Positions 11,701 through 22,674 of a DNA stretch of 64,000 nucleotides are shown one piece after another. Source of the DNA: Adiantum capillus-veneris. Taxonomy: Eukaryota; Streptophyta; Polypodiopsida; Polypodiales; Pteridaceae. The notes beneath the pieces are model-generated. The model was not told the DNA's origin and searched no databases. It saw nothing but the letters and a program-made list of their open reading frames with translations. The DNA lies in NCBI GenBank assembly GCA_014529385.2, contig CM043969.1:35475446-35539445 (forward strand). The letters are read 5' to 3'. Position 1 is the stretch's first letter; each line of letters opens with the position of its first letter. The translations under genes and the position numbers were made by a program.

Positions 11701-12108
11701 GAAGTCCGATTACCTCCAGTACCACCGATGGTAGAAGGAGCATACTCTCTCTACTTTGATGGAGCCTACAAGCAAGCATCCGACAAAGCAGCTGCAGGCA
11801 TAGTGGTCTTTGATGACAAAGGGACAAAGGTATTTTCGTTAAGCCAATTGTTAGATTCACATTCTAACAATGAAGCTGAGTATGCAGCACTAACCAAGGG
11901 TCTACAATGGTGCGTCTCACAAGGTGTACAACGCCTTAATGTATTTGGGGATGCTCTACTTCTGGTAAGGCAAGTAAATGGAGCATGGACATGCAAGAAT
12001 CCTAGTTTAAGGACTCACTTAAGTGGTGTAAACACCTTGTTGGGTAAGTTAAAGGAGTTCAAATACACCATATCCCAAGGGCTCAAAACCAAGAAGCAGA
12101 TGCCCTAG
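8779..12108 (+). CDS. pol: T2 Pol: zinc knuckle, protease, RT, RNase H and second RNase H (frameshift near the end)
   Basis: A 1109-codon frame. In order: a CCHC zinc knuckle (C79, C82, H87, C92); a proline-rich spacer (about 109-152); an aspartic protease with YIDGGAQ (D311) and PLILGRPWL; and a Ser/Glu-rich linker (about 426-458). Then comes reverse transcriptase with VCVDYKPLN, MPFGLTNAPATFQ and FIDDF (D701, D702). RNase H follows with PIYFSSRMM. A second RNase H then has YFDGA (D994) and NNEAEYAAL. The dual RNase H marks the Tat lineage of Ty3/gypsy. The frame leaves register near 12066-12069, just before the last RNase H aspartate (EADALA). The annotated end at 12108 is therefore an artefact of that shift. 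Confidence 0.92.
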   Translation: MKAKETESTEAGTSRRPATTTTTIPPPPALGVRDDQQDMLAHITDQLQNLSVHLIQQGRSQERDQDPGRARRQNREYHCYNCGEDGHGMYYCPKPRQNYNRGGRGNQLSPPRERTPPPRAPPPPTQILRPPQTPLQASLPPLPPAPPPDRPVNIIRLKEKGKDVVVDPPRAKARDKGKEKVTFLEPLEAMTVKRVRREKTTQSDDERSMRGETSKRPSKPRRKLGITDFQLGESSKPYDLTLDVAEQGPKITWPQLLHLAPKVRRQWSKMVSTRRSKTKVAGEISGCNMNDILPIVDVNIKGKRVGNTYIDGGAQICVMSEAMMLRLGLEVDRPSPCKANMANNAKVKCVGVVSAVKIKSFNTEVEVDVFVMPTKGEGYPLILGRPWLMAMKAKQDWGTGLLRMTGKKGETIYYDMRIGKQKQMNLETSADETTSESSSSEEETTSTEESDSSIDVMGIIMKDPQRVSTTGDPSPKGKPNEEERKSPGLGGSRLKGMLSTELTIEEKDSFLQMLMLFPNLFIDNYERIIGITVVEHHIKLKEGVKPVVQKLRRLWVIQEKALLAEVRKLLEVGFIYLVENSEWVSPVVVTPKKNGKWRVCVDYKPLNAATKRDHFPLPFLDEILNEVAGFECYTVCDGYSGYFQICIALEDHLKTTFITPWGCFAYRVMPFGLTNAPATFQRYVTYVFQPFFGTSIRVFIDDFCIYSSRISHLEKVTEGLARLQSLGGQLNVDKCHIGESKVIQLGHEISAKSINADASKVSALIALPSPTTARQLVSFLQKVRYLSRFIHLLSQLVLPLQQLTQRSTFTWDEESEHHYNKVKEVLATLPTISPPKWDEKFYVTSSVNDDSLGAMLLQKDTTTSFMRPIYFSSRMMTAGEKGFTHVEHLVLALRFATTKFRSYLLAKQFVILTTDEIFPYVVQHMDVSARITKWLVRLQEFDYTVQVESMTRAILGGLMTYQVFERKKKQSKEVEVRLPPVPPMVEGAYSLYFDGAYKQASDKAAAGIVVFDDKGTKVFSLSQLLDSHSNNEAEYAALTKGLQWCVSQGVQRLNVFGDALLLVRQVNGAWTCKNPSLRTHLSGVNTLLGKLKEFKYTISQGLKTKKQMP

Positions 12109-13520
12109 CAAGTGAAAGACTACAAGAAGTGGTGGTTGGAGCAATAAAGCTAAAGCTCCCTCTATTTCAAGGCAGTGATCCCTTGCCTAACATCATGAAT
12201 TTTTTGTAAACAGGAGAATGCCCATCAGATTTAACAAAGGGACAGAAGCAATGGCTGACGCGGAAGGCCACAAGGTATCGACTCATCAATGATGGTTTGT
12301 ACTGTAAGGGTAAGGACCAAATACTCAGGAAGGTCCCTCTCTCTCAGGAAATCACGGGAGTAATTGCTAGTTGTCACGACGGGGTTTGTGGTGGTCACTT
12401 TTCCCTAGACATAACAAGTAGGAAAATCTTGCAGGCAGGCTTCATATGGCCTAGCCTCAACCGTGATGTACACCACTGGTGCAAAACGTGTAAGTTGTGT
12501 CAAAAGGCCGGCACTAGGTCACTTATGCCTGAACCACAGACACCTATTCTCTCATATGGCCTATTTGAAAAATGGGGTATTGATGCCATTGGGCCATTAC
12601 CTAGGGCCAACTCAGGAAAATTCTACATTATCATGGGGGTCGACTACATGACTAGATGGGCAGAGGCTACAGCCACCACTAGAATCACAGCGGTAGAGGT
12701 AGCTAAATTTATCTACGAGCACATATGCTGTAGGTTTGGCACACCTTTAGAGATCATCTCTGATAGAGGGCCAGGTTTCAGAGCAGACTTGGCAGGAGAA
12801 TTAATGCAAAAACTGGGCATTACAAGGAGGCACTCTTCACCATATTACCCTCAATGTAATGGCCTAGTTGAAAAGGTAAATGGAATGGTTTCTAAAATTA
12901 TTACCAAGCAGGTAAACAATCATCCTGGAGACTGGGATAAGTATCTACTACCAGCTTTATGGGCCTATAGAACTTCATTTCGTACATCCTTGGGATTCAC
13001 ACCGTATCATCTAGTATTTGGTAAGGAAGCAATCTTGCCCATTGAAGTGCAACTACAAAGTCTCAGAGTAATGGCAAGCCAGCTTCAACAGCCCAACATG
13101 CATTTGAGAGATCACATCTTCAACTTGGAAAGACTGCAGCTGGACAGAGAAGAAGCAATAAATTATTATGCAGCACAAGCAGAGCATAGACGGCTTAGTT
13201 TTAACGAGCATCTCCGGAAAAAAGAATCGAAGAAAGGAATGTTGGTGCTCCGCTACGACAATCGCTTCGACACGCACAAGGATAAGAAACTCCTACTCCG
13301 ATGGGAAGGTCCTTTCATCATCAGGAAAAAGTATGCCAATGGAAGCTACCAGCTTACGGAGGCTGATGGAAAACTTCATTAAACCAGGGTAAATGGTTGG
13401 CGACTTAAACCTTATTTTCTTCGATTTCACCAGGCTCCACCAATTGACATTCTAGATGAGGACACACCATCAGCCGCCACCTCTGACGATAATGATCAAA
13501 CAGATGAGCTAGAGACATGA
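12069..13520 (+). pseudogene. T2 Pol continuation: end of second RNase H and integrase, two in-frame stops
   Basis: In the frame starting at 12069 the second RNase H resumes (HIPRAQNQEADALA), is stopped by TAA at 12207-12209, and continues into integrase. The HHCC finger is visible (HDGVCGGH ... CKTCKLC). The catalytic core has GIDAIGP, SDRGPGF and NGLVEKVN, carrying the two aspartates and the glutamate. LVFGKEAILPIEV and a C-terminal RWEGPFII module follow. A second TAA at 13380-13382 precedes NGWRLKPYF; the natural end is probably TGA 13518-13520. The frameshift and two stops mean T2 cannot make full Pol as written. Confidence 0.9.
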
Positions 13521-13532
13521 ATGCCTCTAGCC

Positions 13533-13544
13533 AAAAGAGGAGGG
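13533..13544 (+). promoter_or_regulatory. Polypurine tract of T2
   Basis: AAAAGAGGAGGG lies four bases before the 3' LTR, where plus-strand DNA synthesis is primed. Confidence 0.75.
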
Positions 13545-13548
13545 CTAA

Positions 13549-15108
13549 TGATGGGGGCTTTTCATGAGCCAAGCTCCCATACCCCTCTTCTCTTGTCCCC
13601 ACCCCATGAAAACCCCCTGTTAAGGAGGGAGTGATAAAAGGCATTGGAAAAAGTAAGAAAAAAATAAAGTATGATTATGTAAATATATAAGAAAGGTAAA
13701 ATAGGCCACCTCATGCCTGCGGGGTAGCCCATCCCCACCTTGCCTCCTTTTTCTTCACTATTTCCCCGCCGTGTGTCCCTTTTCCTCTCCTCCACTCAAA
13801 AGGTCAACCCCCTCTCTCTTCCCCTTGTCCTTTCCCCTTTCTCTCTCCCCTCAAGCTACGCCACCTCTCACCAATAATGCATTATAACTCACCAATAATG
13901 CACCAACTCACATGCAACTTACCCTATCTTCCAAAATAGTATACCCCACCCCCTCTTTCTCTCTCCTATCATATCCCATGACCCAAATACCCCACTCTCT
14001 CTCTAAAGGGCGCCATGTCTCTTGTCTTGTAGCTAAATAACCTCCCCCACACTCACACACACTCAGTTTCACTGAAAAAGGTGCCCACAGACCCATCCCC
14101 ACCCGGTGGTTACCTGATTTTTCTTGTGTTCACACACATCTGCACACAGATTCACCTCTGAACACATTCCCCTCTCTCCCCTCTTGTAATTACTTTATTC
14201 TCCATGTCACCTCTCACTTTTTTTCATCAACCCATCTCTCTCTCTTAGTCTCTCTCTCATGAGACTGCTGTTCTGGCACATATACACACAGCCAGACAAG
14301 TAGGTCCCACAGTCACATGGCCTATGTAGATAATGATTTCTTCATTTCTAAATTCTAGAATTTCTCCCCCCTCCTCCCCTATATAAAGAGGAGTCACCAT
14401 CACACAAAAACACACAACATCACCAAAGAACACACTATGCACTGTGTGTGCCTAGTGCACACACACACACACACACCATCACCATCACCGCAATCACCAT
14501 GCTTGTCTTGAGCATGACCCCTACACTCTTGGCTATGGAAGATGAAGGGAAACTAAATGAAGGATGATGGCCATAATCCTCGTGCGAGCCTTCGCCATCA
14601 ACTCCCACCTATCCGCCATGTGCTCTACCACTCTCTCCCTTCTCATTCCCCGACCCTTTGCTCCCCATTTCATTGCCTAATTCTCTAAATAAAGCTTGAG
14701 GTTTTGTGAGTATGTTTTCTTGCAATGTTTTGCCCATGTGAGGTGTGCGGAATCGCCACCTAGTGTTGTGTTTTGGAGTGAGCTTGTGTATGTGTGAAGG
14801 GTGTGCGGATTCGCCATCCTTTTGTGGTGCCTAAGTACTAAGCCGCTATACCCCCTCCCTCACTCTCTCACTCTCTCTCTCTCTCTCTCTCTCTCACTTG
14901 ATCTCATTTCCTTTCCTCTTCATCTTTACTCCCAAGCATCCATCTCTCTTGGATGAAAACTTTGTTATGGTGGTGTGTTGTTTGCGTCCCAGTCGCTGAA
15001 GCTAGGTGGTGCCCCATGTTTGCTTTACCATGATAGGCTCGAGGCGCGCCATTCGGTCCCCGGTGTTTTAGAGGCCGTCGGGGTTCGGGGTTCTCTTTGC
15101 TCCCGTCA
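13549..15108 (+). mobile_element. 3' LTR of T2
   Basis: This 1560-bp direct repeat of 5830-7419 has the same TG...CA ends, TATA box (14380-14387) and AATAAA (14688-14693). The first part differs from the 5' LTR at about nine of 240 bases, for instance GCATTTCACAAG against GCTTTTCATGAG. Both LTRs therefore post-date insertion by some time. Confidence 0.95.
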
Positions 15109-15112
15109 GCAT
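15108..15112. repeat. Target site duplication of T2, right copy (AGCAT)
   Basis: Matches 5825-5829. The first base may instead be the last base of the LTR. Confidence 0.88.
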
Positions 15113-15837
15113 CAAGACCCTGTTTTTCAAACACATCAAAAGCTAGAATTGTCTTTTGTAATTCAGGCTTCAAAATTCTCTTCCCCATTTTTTGACAAGA
15201 TAAACAAGACTTGCACCAATGGTTAACATCCCGCTGGATACTTGGCCATACATAGCCTTCTTGCAGAATATTATGTTACATAATCTTCATGGCAAAATGG
15301 CCTCCACAAGATCCCTCATGATTTTCTTTCAAAATCTTGTAGATTTCCTCTTTCCAGGTACACGATGCAATACTAAATTACTTTCTTTCATGTGAAGCAC
15401 ATCATCAAGCATTTTGTACTTTGTAGATTTTCTTATAAAAGCATACTTTTTGGAACATGGTAGACCTTCAGGTAAAACACCTGTCAATAGAACCTTTGAT
15501 AACACTTCCCTTGCATGATATAAAGGGGAATTTGCCTTCAACACAAGCACACAAGTGATTATTTATTGGGTACTATCATGACCTTCTTCATTTTGAGACC
15601 TTTCAATATGCTGCAAACTCCATGCGTCAAAATTTTTTTAGTAACAATTTCACCTTGAAGCATATTTTTTTTAGTTTAGGATTCTTATTCTTCCATACTT
15701 CCAATACTTGCTGAATGACCAACAAGGCATCTGCTTTGATTTGTAGGTGTCTAATTCCCAACTGTAAATAGATGTGCAAGCCACCTTCAAGAGCCATGTA
15801 CTCTGCTTCATTGTTACTTTTTGCATCAAGTTTCAGT
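15109..15837 (-). pseudogene. T1: second RNase H and integrase N-terminus
   Basis: On the minus strand, about 15837 to 15700 encodes SNNEAEYMALEGGLHIYL and IKADALLVIQQVLE, the core of the Tat-type second RNase H. Integrase N-terminal sequence follows (KMLDDVLHMKESNLVLHRVP near 15360-15420), broken by stops. It ends at the T2 junction with FDVFEKQGLDA. The same protein resumes at 5829 across T2. Multiple stops and shifts show long decay. Confidence 0.88.
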
Positions 15838-16009
15838 TCGATCCTTTTTTCCTTACAAGTTTTTCTTGTGCATCATGGATGAGAATTCCTCCACAGAAGC
15901 AGCATCATCACTTGTTCAATAAGAGCCATCAAAACATAACAGTGAAGCATTGGATATGGCAAGAGTTTCAACCTTCTTCCTTTGCACCACCTCTTCCTTA
16001 ACCAAAATA

Positions 16010-16303
16010 GGAGTCTCCTTGTACGTGAGTAAATCTCACATGGTAGCCCGAGTACTCTCTTCCACTAAAAAAGTGAACTAAAACTCCTGAATTTCAATAA
16101 CCCATTTCATCACTATCTTTGATATATTTGAGTTATTAAATAGCTGAGGAATCAATGAATAACTGGTGAGAAAAGTGAATGACTTTTGCAACAAGTAATG
16201 CTTGAATCATTTGCAAGCATAAACCATACTGGTCATTACAAATAAATTTCTCAGTAATCTCTTTCACGAGGAGTCTTCACTCTGATAGCATAATGAACAG
16301 GCT
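16010..16303 (-). pseudogene. T1: first RNase H domain
   Basis: Minus-strand peptides YMKPVHYAIRVKTPRERDY, KHYLLQKSFTFLTSYSL and ISKIVMKWVIEIQEF, in shifting frames, match the RNase H region that follows RT in Ty3/gypsy elements. Several stops separate them. Confidence 0.75.
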
Positions 16304-17264
16304 TCATATATTGAGATTCCTTCCCCCTTTGCAACAACAACAACATAGCTCCTTTTCCCAATCAGGAGCTTGCATGATAGGTAGTGTACTCAAAACTTCT
16401 TTGACTTTGTCAAAAACATCTTCACAATCACATGTCCACTCCAATGGATCATTCTTAACCACTTGCTGCAATGGATACAATAACTGTGATGCCAAAGGTA
16501 TGAATTGAGACATATATTTAACCTTCTGTATGTAAGTGGCCAACTGTCTTGTATCCTTCGGAGATGACAACAATAACAAAGCTTTCGCTTTCTTTGGATC
16601 TGCCTCAATCCCATTTTGTGAAATTACATGTCTAAGGAGCTTCACTCTTGGCTGTGCCAAATGACATTTCTTAGGGTTCAACTAACCCCCCACATTCATC
16701 ATACCTTGCAAAAGTCATTTCAAGCTTCTGAACATGCTCTTTCCTTGAGCTGTATACACAGAAGTAATCTATGAACCCTTTGACAAAATTCCCAAGGAAT
16801 GGGGTAAGGACCCAATCCACTTTTCTTTCAAAAGCTCCAGGTCCATTTGTCAACCCAAAAGGAAGGAATCAAAAGTAGAAACAACCCCATGGAGTAATAA
16901 AAGTAGTCTTTTTCCGGTCTTGGGGAGCAAGGATAAGATGAAAATATCATGCATAACCATCACAGACATTGTATCTCTCAAAGCCAGCCACTGTATTTAA
17001 AAGATGATCAATGAAATGTAAGGGATAAGGATCTTTCTTGGTCACTGTATTTAATGGCTTATAATCAATGCAAACTCTCCAACGCCCATCTTTCTTTGGA
17101 GTGACCACTACAGTGCTAACCCATTCAGCATTATCAACTGCCTCAATGAACCCTACATCCAAAATTCTATGCACTTCTTCCGTTAGAGCATTCATTTTCT
17201 CCTTACCCATCCTTCTTAATTTGTGTCTTATAGGCTTTGCCCCTTGGACTAGTTCGATCTTCAC
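16304..17264 (-). pseudogene. T1: reverse transcriptase, catalytic aspartate lost
   Basis: Two minus-strand frames hold the RT. 17264-16947 has EWVSTVVVTPKKDGRWR, VCIDYKPLNTVTKKDPYPL and the FERYNVCDGYA block. 16853-16671 has NGPGAFERKV and FIDYFCVYSS. The active-site FIDDF of this lineage (seen intact in T2) reads FIDYF here, so the second catalytic aspartate is a tyrosine. 16681-16304 holds the thumb region and the start of RNase H (HLAQPRVKLLRHVISQNGIE, LATYIQKVKYMSQFIPLAS). A gap near 16860-16947 joins these in a different frame. Confidence 0.9.
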
Positions 17265-17460
17265 AGAATCTCCAACAAACCCCTTATTTCCTGATATGAA
17301 GTGATGAAGTTAGTCCAACATTGTTAAGTACTTCCTTATTTCTCCTTGTGTCACATCATTACTTAGCATATTTTGAATCAACCCCTTCTTTATTGGAAAT
17401 TCCTGTTTAGGCGGATTAGCTCATCAAGTTGTTCTAAACGGCTCGGGACATATATATCCC

Positions 17461-18308
17461 CTAACACTTGCAATAACTCACCAATTTATTTCTTCTCCTC
17501 ATCCAATAGTAAGAATGACACTTCACCCTCATCATTGGAACTACAAGTAGTGCCACTTTTTGAATCTTCATAATTGTCTTCATTGGTAACTTGGATTCAT
17601 CATTTTCACTCACATCTTCTAGAGCCAAAGGTTGCTTGATCAAAACACCCTCTTTACACCCTTCTTGCCATACACACAGATTGTGCCCTTGCCCCAATCC
17701 TATAGAACACCAAGAGCTCTCAACCAAGGTCTTCCCAAAATGAGAGGAAAAGGTCCGAGGCCAGCTTGCAGAACATGAAAGTTTATTATAACCTTCACAT
17801 TAAACACTTCAACTTCCAAATTCTTAATCAGTCCCAACACTTCACTTTGGCATGGTTTACTAGTCAAATCCTAAACCTAGAGCTTTCATATGTAATGAGA
17901 CGTAGTCTCTCCACACATGACTGTGTGACCACACAAACTTGAGCACTTCCATCAATGTAGGCCTCTCCCATGGCCACACCTTTGTGCCAAGCGTTCATCA
18001 CAGGTTAAATAGCTAGCAGGTAACTCTCCCATAGCCAACACTCTGTCTTGTCCATGCTTTGGTTCTTTTTGTGGATTCACTAATGACCTCCACTATCTCT
18101 TAAGTTTGGACACCATATTCATCAAGTGTCCAAAAGTACAATCTAATTTACTCCCAATCAGTTCCTCCTTTAAACTGTAAGTTGTTTGGCCTTCTCCCAA
18201 AGGTAGATCTGCTACTTCAAACCATCTATGAGGCCTCCTCTTACACTTATATTTTGCATTTTCACCCTCTTTCTCTTTCCTTTTCTTCTTACTGGGACCG
18301 ACTGTCAA
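17461..18308 (-). pseudogene. T1: pre-protease linker and aspartic protease
   Basis: 18308-18093 encodes a basic segment and FEVADLPLGEGQTTYSLKEE, matching the FQLGESSKPYDLTLD region before the T2 protease. The protease active site YIDGSAQVCVVTQ is at about 17925-17965. After a shift, the 17727-17461 frame carries an acidic linker (ALEDVSENDESKL). The protease is shifted and stopped. I see no T1 gag upstream; LTR-like sequence begins almost at once. Confidence 0.8.
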
Positions 18309-20324
18309 GAAGTACGAAGTGTGACTAGGAAAGCGTTGGGCCTCTAACTGTGAGGATTCGTAGCAAAATCAAGCAAGGCGTAGATGATTTGAAACCAAAA
18401 ACACAATAAAAAAGAACAAAACTCCAACCATGAAAGGGCCACTTTGAAAAATAACCAAGATTAACTCAAAACTCTTGTGTGTGTGAGGATTAGGTGTAGC
18501 CTCGCTCCCAATTGCATAGATGCAGTGCTCTTTCGACCTGTTAAAAACCCTAAATTGATGCTTCGATTCTTTGTTGTGACCATTTCATGGAAGCTTCAAT
18601 GCTTCATTGGAGAAGCCCAAGTAGTTATTTGAAGAGGGTAAACCCTAATTGGAGGCCTCACAGCCTCGAACATGTTGTGGAAGCAGTACGGGACTCCACT
18701 AGCACCCTGTAATGCAATGGCTGCATCTCCTTGCTTATACGCCCAAATGAGCTCATTCTTCGCTCTAAAACTGCCCCCTCCCCTCAACTTGAGAAACAAG
18801 GAAACCGTCATTTATGTGGAACTTTGAGCCATTTTTTTGCTATTTTTGGGCCATTTTTGTCAATTTTATTGCCATTGTTTGCCCAAAAATGCCCCTTTTT
18901 ATCCTTAAAATGCCCAAATGAGCTGAAAAAATCCCTAAATTTGTGGAAAAATCCCATTGGACTCAAGTTTCATATTGAACCTCATTTTCCCATTTGGTAA
19001 GCACTTTGGACACGTCTTTTACATCTGTACATGAAACCTGTTATTTTTAGCCTACATCGTCCGCATTGAACTTTCTAGGCAAAACGAGCGTGCCACTTCA
19101 AAACACTTGACATTTGTACATTCCTAAAGAAAATTAGGCATTCTTCAATGTGTTAAAACATGTTGCGGTGCCATGTCCTCGGCTTCACCTGCCCAACAAG
19201 GTATGTACACGCTGTCGGGGGATTTGTGTTCTAAAGGTGAGCCGAGAAGGCACAGCGCCTCTGGCTGTGAAAGGTGCTAGGAAGAGAGTTGCAACAAACA
19301 CAATTAATATAGAAAAAGCTTCAAATAAACAACTTGGATCACCAAAACTTGAACACCCAAAAAGGACAATGAACAGTACCACTGCTTAAATTAAATATTA
19401 GTGAAGTTTTAAGCTCCTTACATTGGCTTCACCTGTCTTAATTGGCCTACCAAGGGTGTCTTGATAATTTTTCTCTCCTTCTATTCTTCTTCTGCTGCTT
19501 CAAGGTCGAGAGAGAGAGCCTGATTTTCTATTCGGCTATGGCTATGGGAGCTTGTTGCATGAAAGTTGGTTATGGAGTTTAGGATCGGCTTAGAGTTGGC
19601 TTAGCAGGTTTCGGATTCCAATGGCTTATGGTGGCTTAGCGTAGGATTAGGAGGGTTTGAATGATATTTTAATGGCTAGGGAGGTTTAGCTTAGGATTAT
19701 GATGGGTTATGGAAGGTTTGATTTCCGATTCGAATGGGCTTCGGAGGCTTAGCTTAGGCTATGGAGTTTTTTTTTAGGAGCGGTTTGATTAGAGCTTAGC
19801 TTAGGAGCGGCTACGGAAGTTTTGGTCCAAGAGATCAAGGCATGAGAGAGATTTTTCTATCCCCCTCGGGAGAGAAGACCCAAAGAATGAGGCCTCTTCT
19901 TCTTATAAGAGCCGACTTGGTATTTTGTATGGGAAACTGTTCTTGCTAATTACGGCCAACCCATTAATGATATCTCTAATGGGTAGTTCTCCTTGGTGAC
20001 ATGGCGTGCTAGAGTGGGGGGTGCAAAAAAAGATGAGAAGATGGGGCAGAATCGAAGCGCCATGGCGAGTTGGATAATTTTTTCTTCCTAGGCATCTTCA
20101 TCGGCGCACTCTACTACCCGGCGCAAGCTTACCTTCCCCCCGTTTCCCTCCTATTCACTGTAGCTCGCCGCCTCCTTCATTTATTTTTCCCCATGGTTCA
20201 CACTCTTTTACTTTAGGGTAGTCTTTTTGCCATAGTGGGCGGCCGGACATCCTGGAGCGACCATGCCCCTTGGCCTTTATTCTTGGGCGGCCATGCCCCA
20301 TTGATTATGGTTATGGGATGTGCC
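18309..20324 (-). other. LTR-like sequence, two related junction blocks
   Basis: Two places carry a block resembling GGTGAGCCAAGAAGGCAC...GCCTCTGGCTGTGA: 18335-18350 (partial) and 19228-19270. The same block occurs at 44535-44570 and, inverted, near 41245-41275. Downstream of 19270 other landmarks shared with 44580-45650 appear: AATATAGAAAA, GAGCTCCTTACA-like text and GGGCGGCCAT-like text. I read these as LTRs of one minus-strand family. Their outer borders and pairing are not clear. Confidence 0.45.
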
Positions 20325-21735
20325 TTAGTGGACGGCTTTAGGGTGCCTTAGTAGAGCCTTGGGCTCCTCAATTTTGTCTTCAATGTAGAGGGTTGAAATC
20401 ATTTGGATAAAAATTATGTCATAGCCATCCTCATTGCAAAATTGAGTAGGCATAGACATATTCACACATACCTCCATTGTCACTAAAATTTGAGTCCACT
20501 CAAATGGCTTAAACAAATGCTCTGGAAAGGGTTCATGCACATAGGCTTTGTCTGTGCAATCCTTTTCTAAAATACATTAATCTCGTTTTATACTCCCATT
20601 TTCTGAAGCTCCATACATCCAAATAGGAGTGTCTTTGTTCAACCACGATAGAAGCTTAGTTTCAACCTAAGAGACTAAATCAAACTCTTGTATTGGCCTT
20701 TTCATGAAATCTCTATAGATGTGATCTTTTAGATTAACGCTTTTTATAGAGCCCACTTGCCTCAAGTATAGTAATTGTCTCCCTAAGCTTGGATAAGCGT
20801 ACCTGTCGTATGAAAGATCTTCCCAATATGATTTCGTAATTGAGTTTTTTGCCAAAGTCTACTATGGCAAAAGTGTGTTGATATTCAATCCCACAGGAAT
20901 TGACTATCACTTTTTTGAGTAGTCCTAAGGGTCTTTCAATGTGTCCATCAACTAATTGCAATTTCATTCGAGTTTATCTAATGGCTGGCTTTCCCCAAGA
21001 TTCTCATACTGTTTCTGTGGCTATAGCTATGCCTGCTCCAGTATCCGGTATTGCCATGGTTTCAATGTCATTATATGTCACTGTAAGGGTCGTTTTCCCT
21101 TCTTCCCCTTCATTATATTCTCCGACTTTGTTCATTGGAACAGATCTAATCTCTTTGTTGTTTATTTCGTGTTTCAATTTTCCCAAATGTTTTGAGATTA
21201 GCCCCGTATCCTCACTTTCTCTAGGGTAATCTGTAGATCATTCCATAAATATGGTCTAAGTTTTAACAGTTCTCCCAAAGTAAGAGTGCATTGGATGGGT
21301 GTAGACATTATTGAATGAATGTTTTCTACTTCTAGGGTATGTTCCTCTCTTTTGACTTGAGTGGTCTTACACACTATGGATTCATCTTCGTTATCTCCCA
21401 AGTAAGAGCGTAAGGTTTTCAAGGTCAATGGTTTCGACATTCCTGAAGCTTCAAATCTGCAATCTCCATACAAGGATTGTACATCCATGTACATTTCAGG
21501 AGGTAGCTTGTCTAACCAAACTTGCTTTATAGGAGTTGACTATAGAGCTAGGCTCCCATCATTGATCTCTCGAACTTTTTTCCATCAGTGTCTTGGCCAG
21601 TCTTCTTCTACGAATGGAATTCCTTCTAAGACATCTTCACTGTCCTGCACTATAAGTTATGGCTCTTTTGTTTCAGGGTGGGATTCTACCACCACTTTGG
21701 ATTTTTCTTTATTGTCTCTTACCACAAGCTCTTAA
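20325..21735 (-). pseudogene. Gag-protease retroelement: aspartic protease part (3' end)
   Basis: Minus-strand frames 21494-21198 and 21186-21004 lead to an aspartic protease with IPDTGAGIAIATETV. The 20967-20734 frame has KLNYEIILGRSFIRQV, the C-terminal protease motif. 20540-20325 ends with TQFCNEDGYDIIFIQ. No RT, RNase H or integrase follows; LTR-like sequence does. Frames are broken several times. The 5' part of the same protein lies at 23163-25885, beyond an inserted TIR element. Confidence 0.8.
21732..21735. repeat. TTAA flank, left side of TIR element
   Basis: TTAA precedes CACTAG here and TTAA follows CTAGTG at 23159-23162. A 4-bp TTAA duplication is the only symmetric reading. A 3-bp duplication would need one unmatched end base. 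Confidence 0.7.
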
Positions 21736-22490
21736 CACTAGAATGGTAACAGAACACTCTTATGTCCTTGGACACTTTTGTGTCCTGTTAAGTGACCATT
21801 TTGCTTGAATTATTTGAAGAGTATGAAAATGAATTTTTAGGTGCTATATATCAACAAAGTTGCCTTATGAGCTGAAAAAAACTTAGCTTTTTTTTTTGAG
21901 TATCGATCTCACCATTAACCTTACTCTTGCACCATATTTTTGAACCCACACTGTGTGAAAAAACGGGTCCTATTTATAGCTTTTTTTCAATTTTTGCAAC
22001 TATACCACTCTAAACTTCATGTTTGTGAGGTTTAGATGGCTAGAGGTTAGGCCTTCATAGTTATCAACATGTTTTGATGCATGTAGGGAGAGCTAAGTGT
22101 TAAAATTGAAAGTTATGACAAATTTACAAGAATTGCATAATCCTATTTTTTGGCCAAAATTAGCACTTTTATTATTTTTTTGGTGGCTTTCTTGATATCC
22201 AAATTCAATTTTGATTGTGTAAGTGTAATGTATAACCTAAAGCTAATCTTCCTTGAGTTTTGGGGGACCTAATATGCTATATAGCATAGTATATGATGAT
22301 AGTTGAGTTTTTTGATTGGTGAAGAATACGATACATTTAGAGTAGCAAGTATAACTTTCTCAATATTGCTAGTTTCTTATGCCAATTGTGTGTATTTTGT
22401 AGTTAGTAACCATATCTAATCATAGACTACAAACTTGGCTAGATATTCAATAGTTTCTATGGGTTTCTAGAGGTCATAATGCTAAACCCT

Positions 22491-22605
22491 GTTTTTTCAT
22501 GTTTGCTGTATTTAGCAAACATGAAAAACATGTTTGCTGTTTTTTCATGTTTGCTGTATTTAGCAAACATGTTTGCTGTTTTTTCATGTTTGCTGTATTT
22601 AGCAC
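22491..22605. repeat. Three tandem hairpins inside the TIR element
   Basis: The unit is TTTTTTCATGTTTGCTGTAT followed by TTAGCAAACATG. It occurs at 22491-22523, 22539-22571 and 22578-22605 (third copy truncated). Arms CATGTTTGCT / AGCAAACATG are perfect 10-bp complements around a 6-base loop. Extra CATGTTTGCT arms lie between units. Confidence 0.9.
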
Positions 22606-22674
22606 TTTATCATTTCCCCCAAGGTTCCAATTGAAAGAGATCCATTATCCTTTTAACATTCTCCATGGCTCCTT

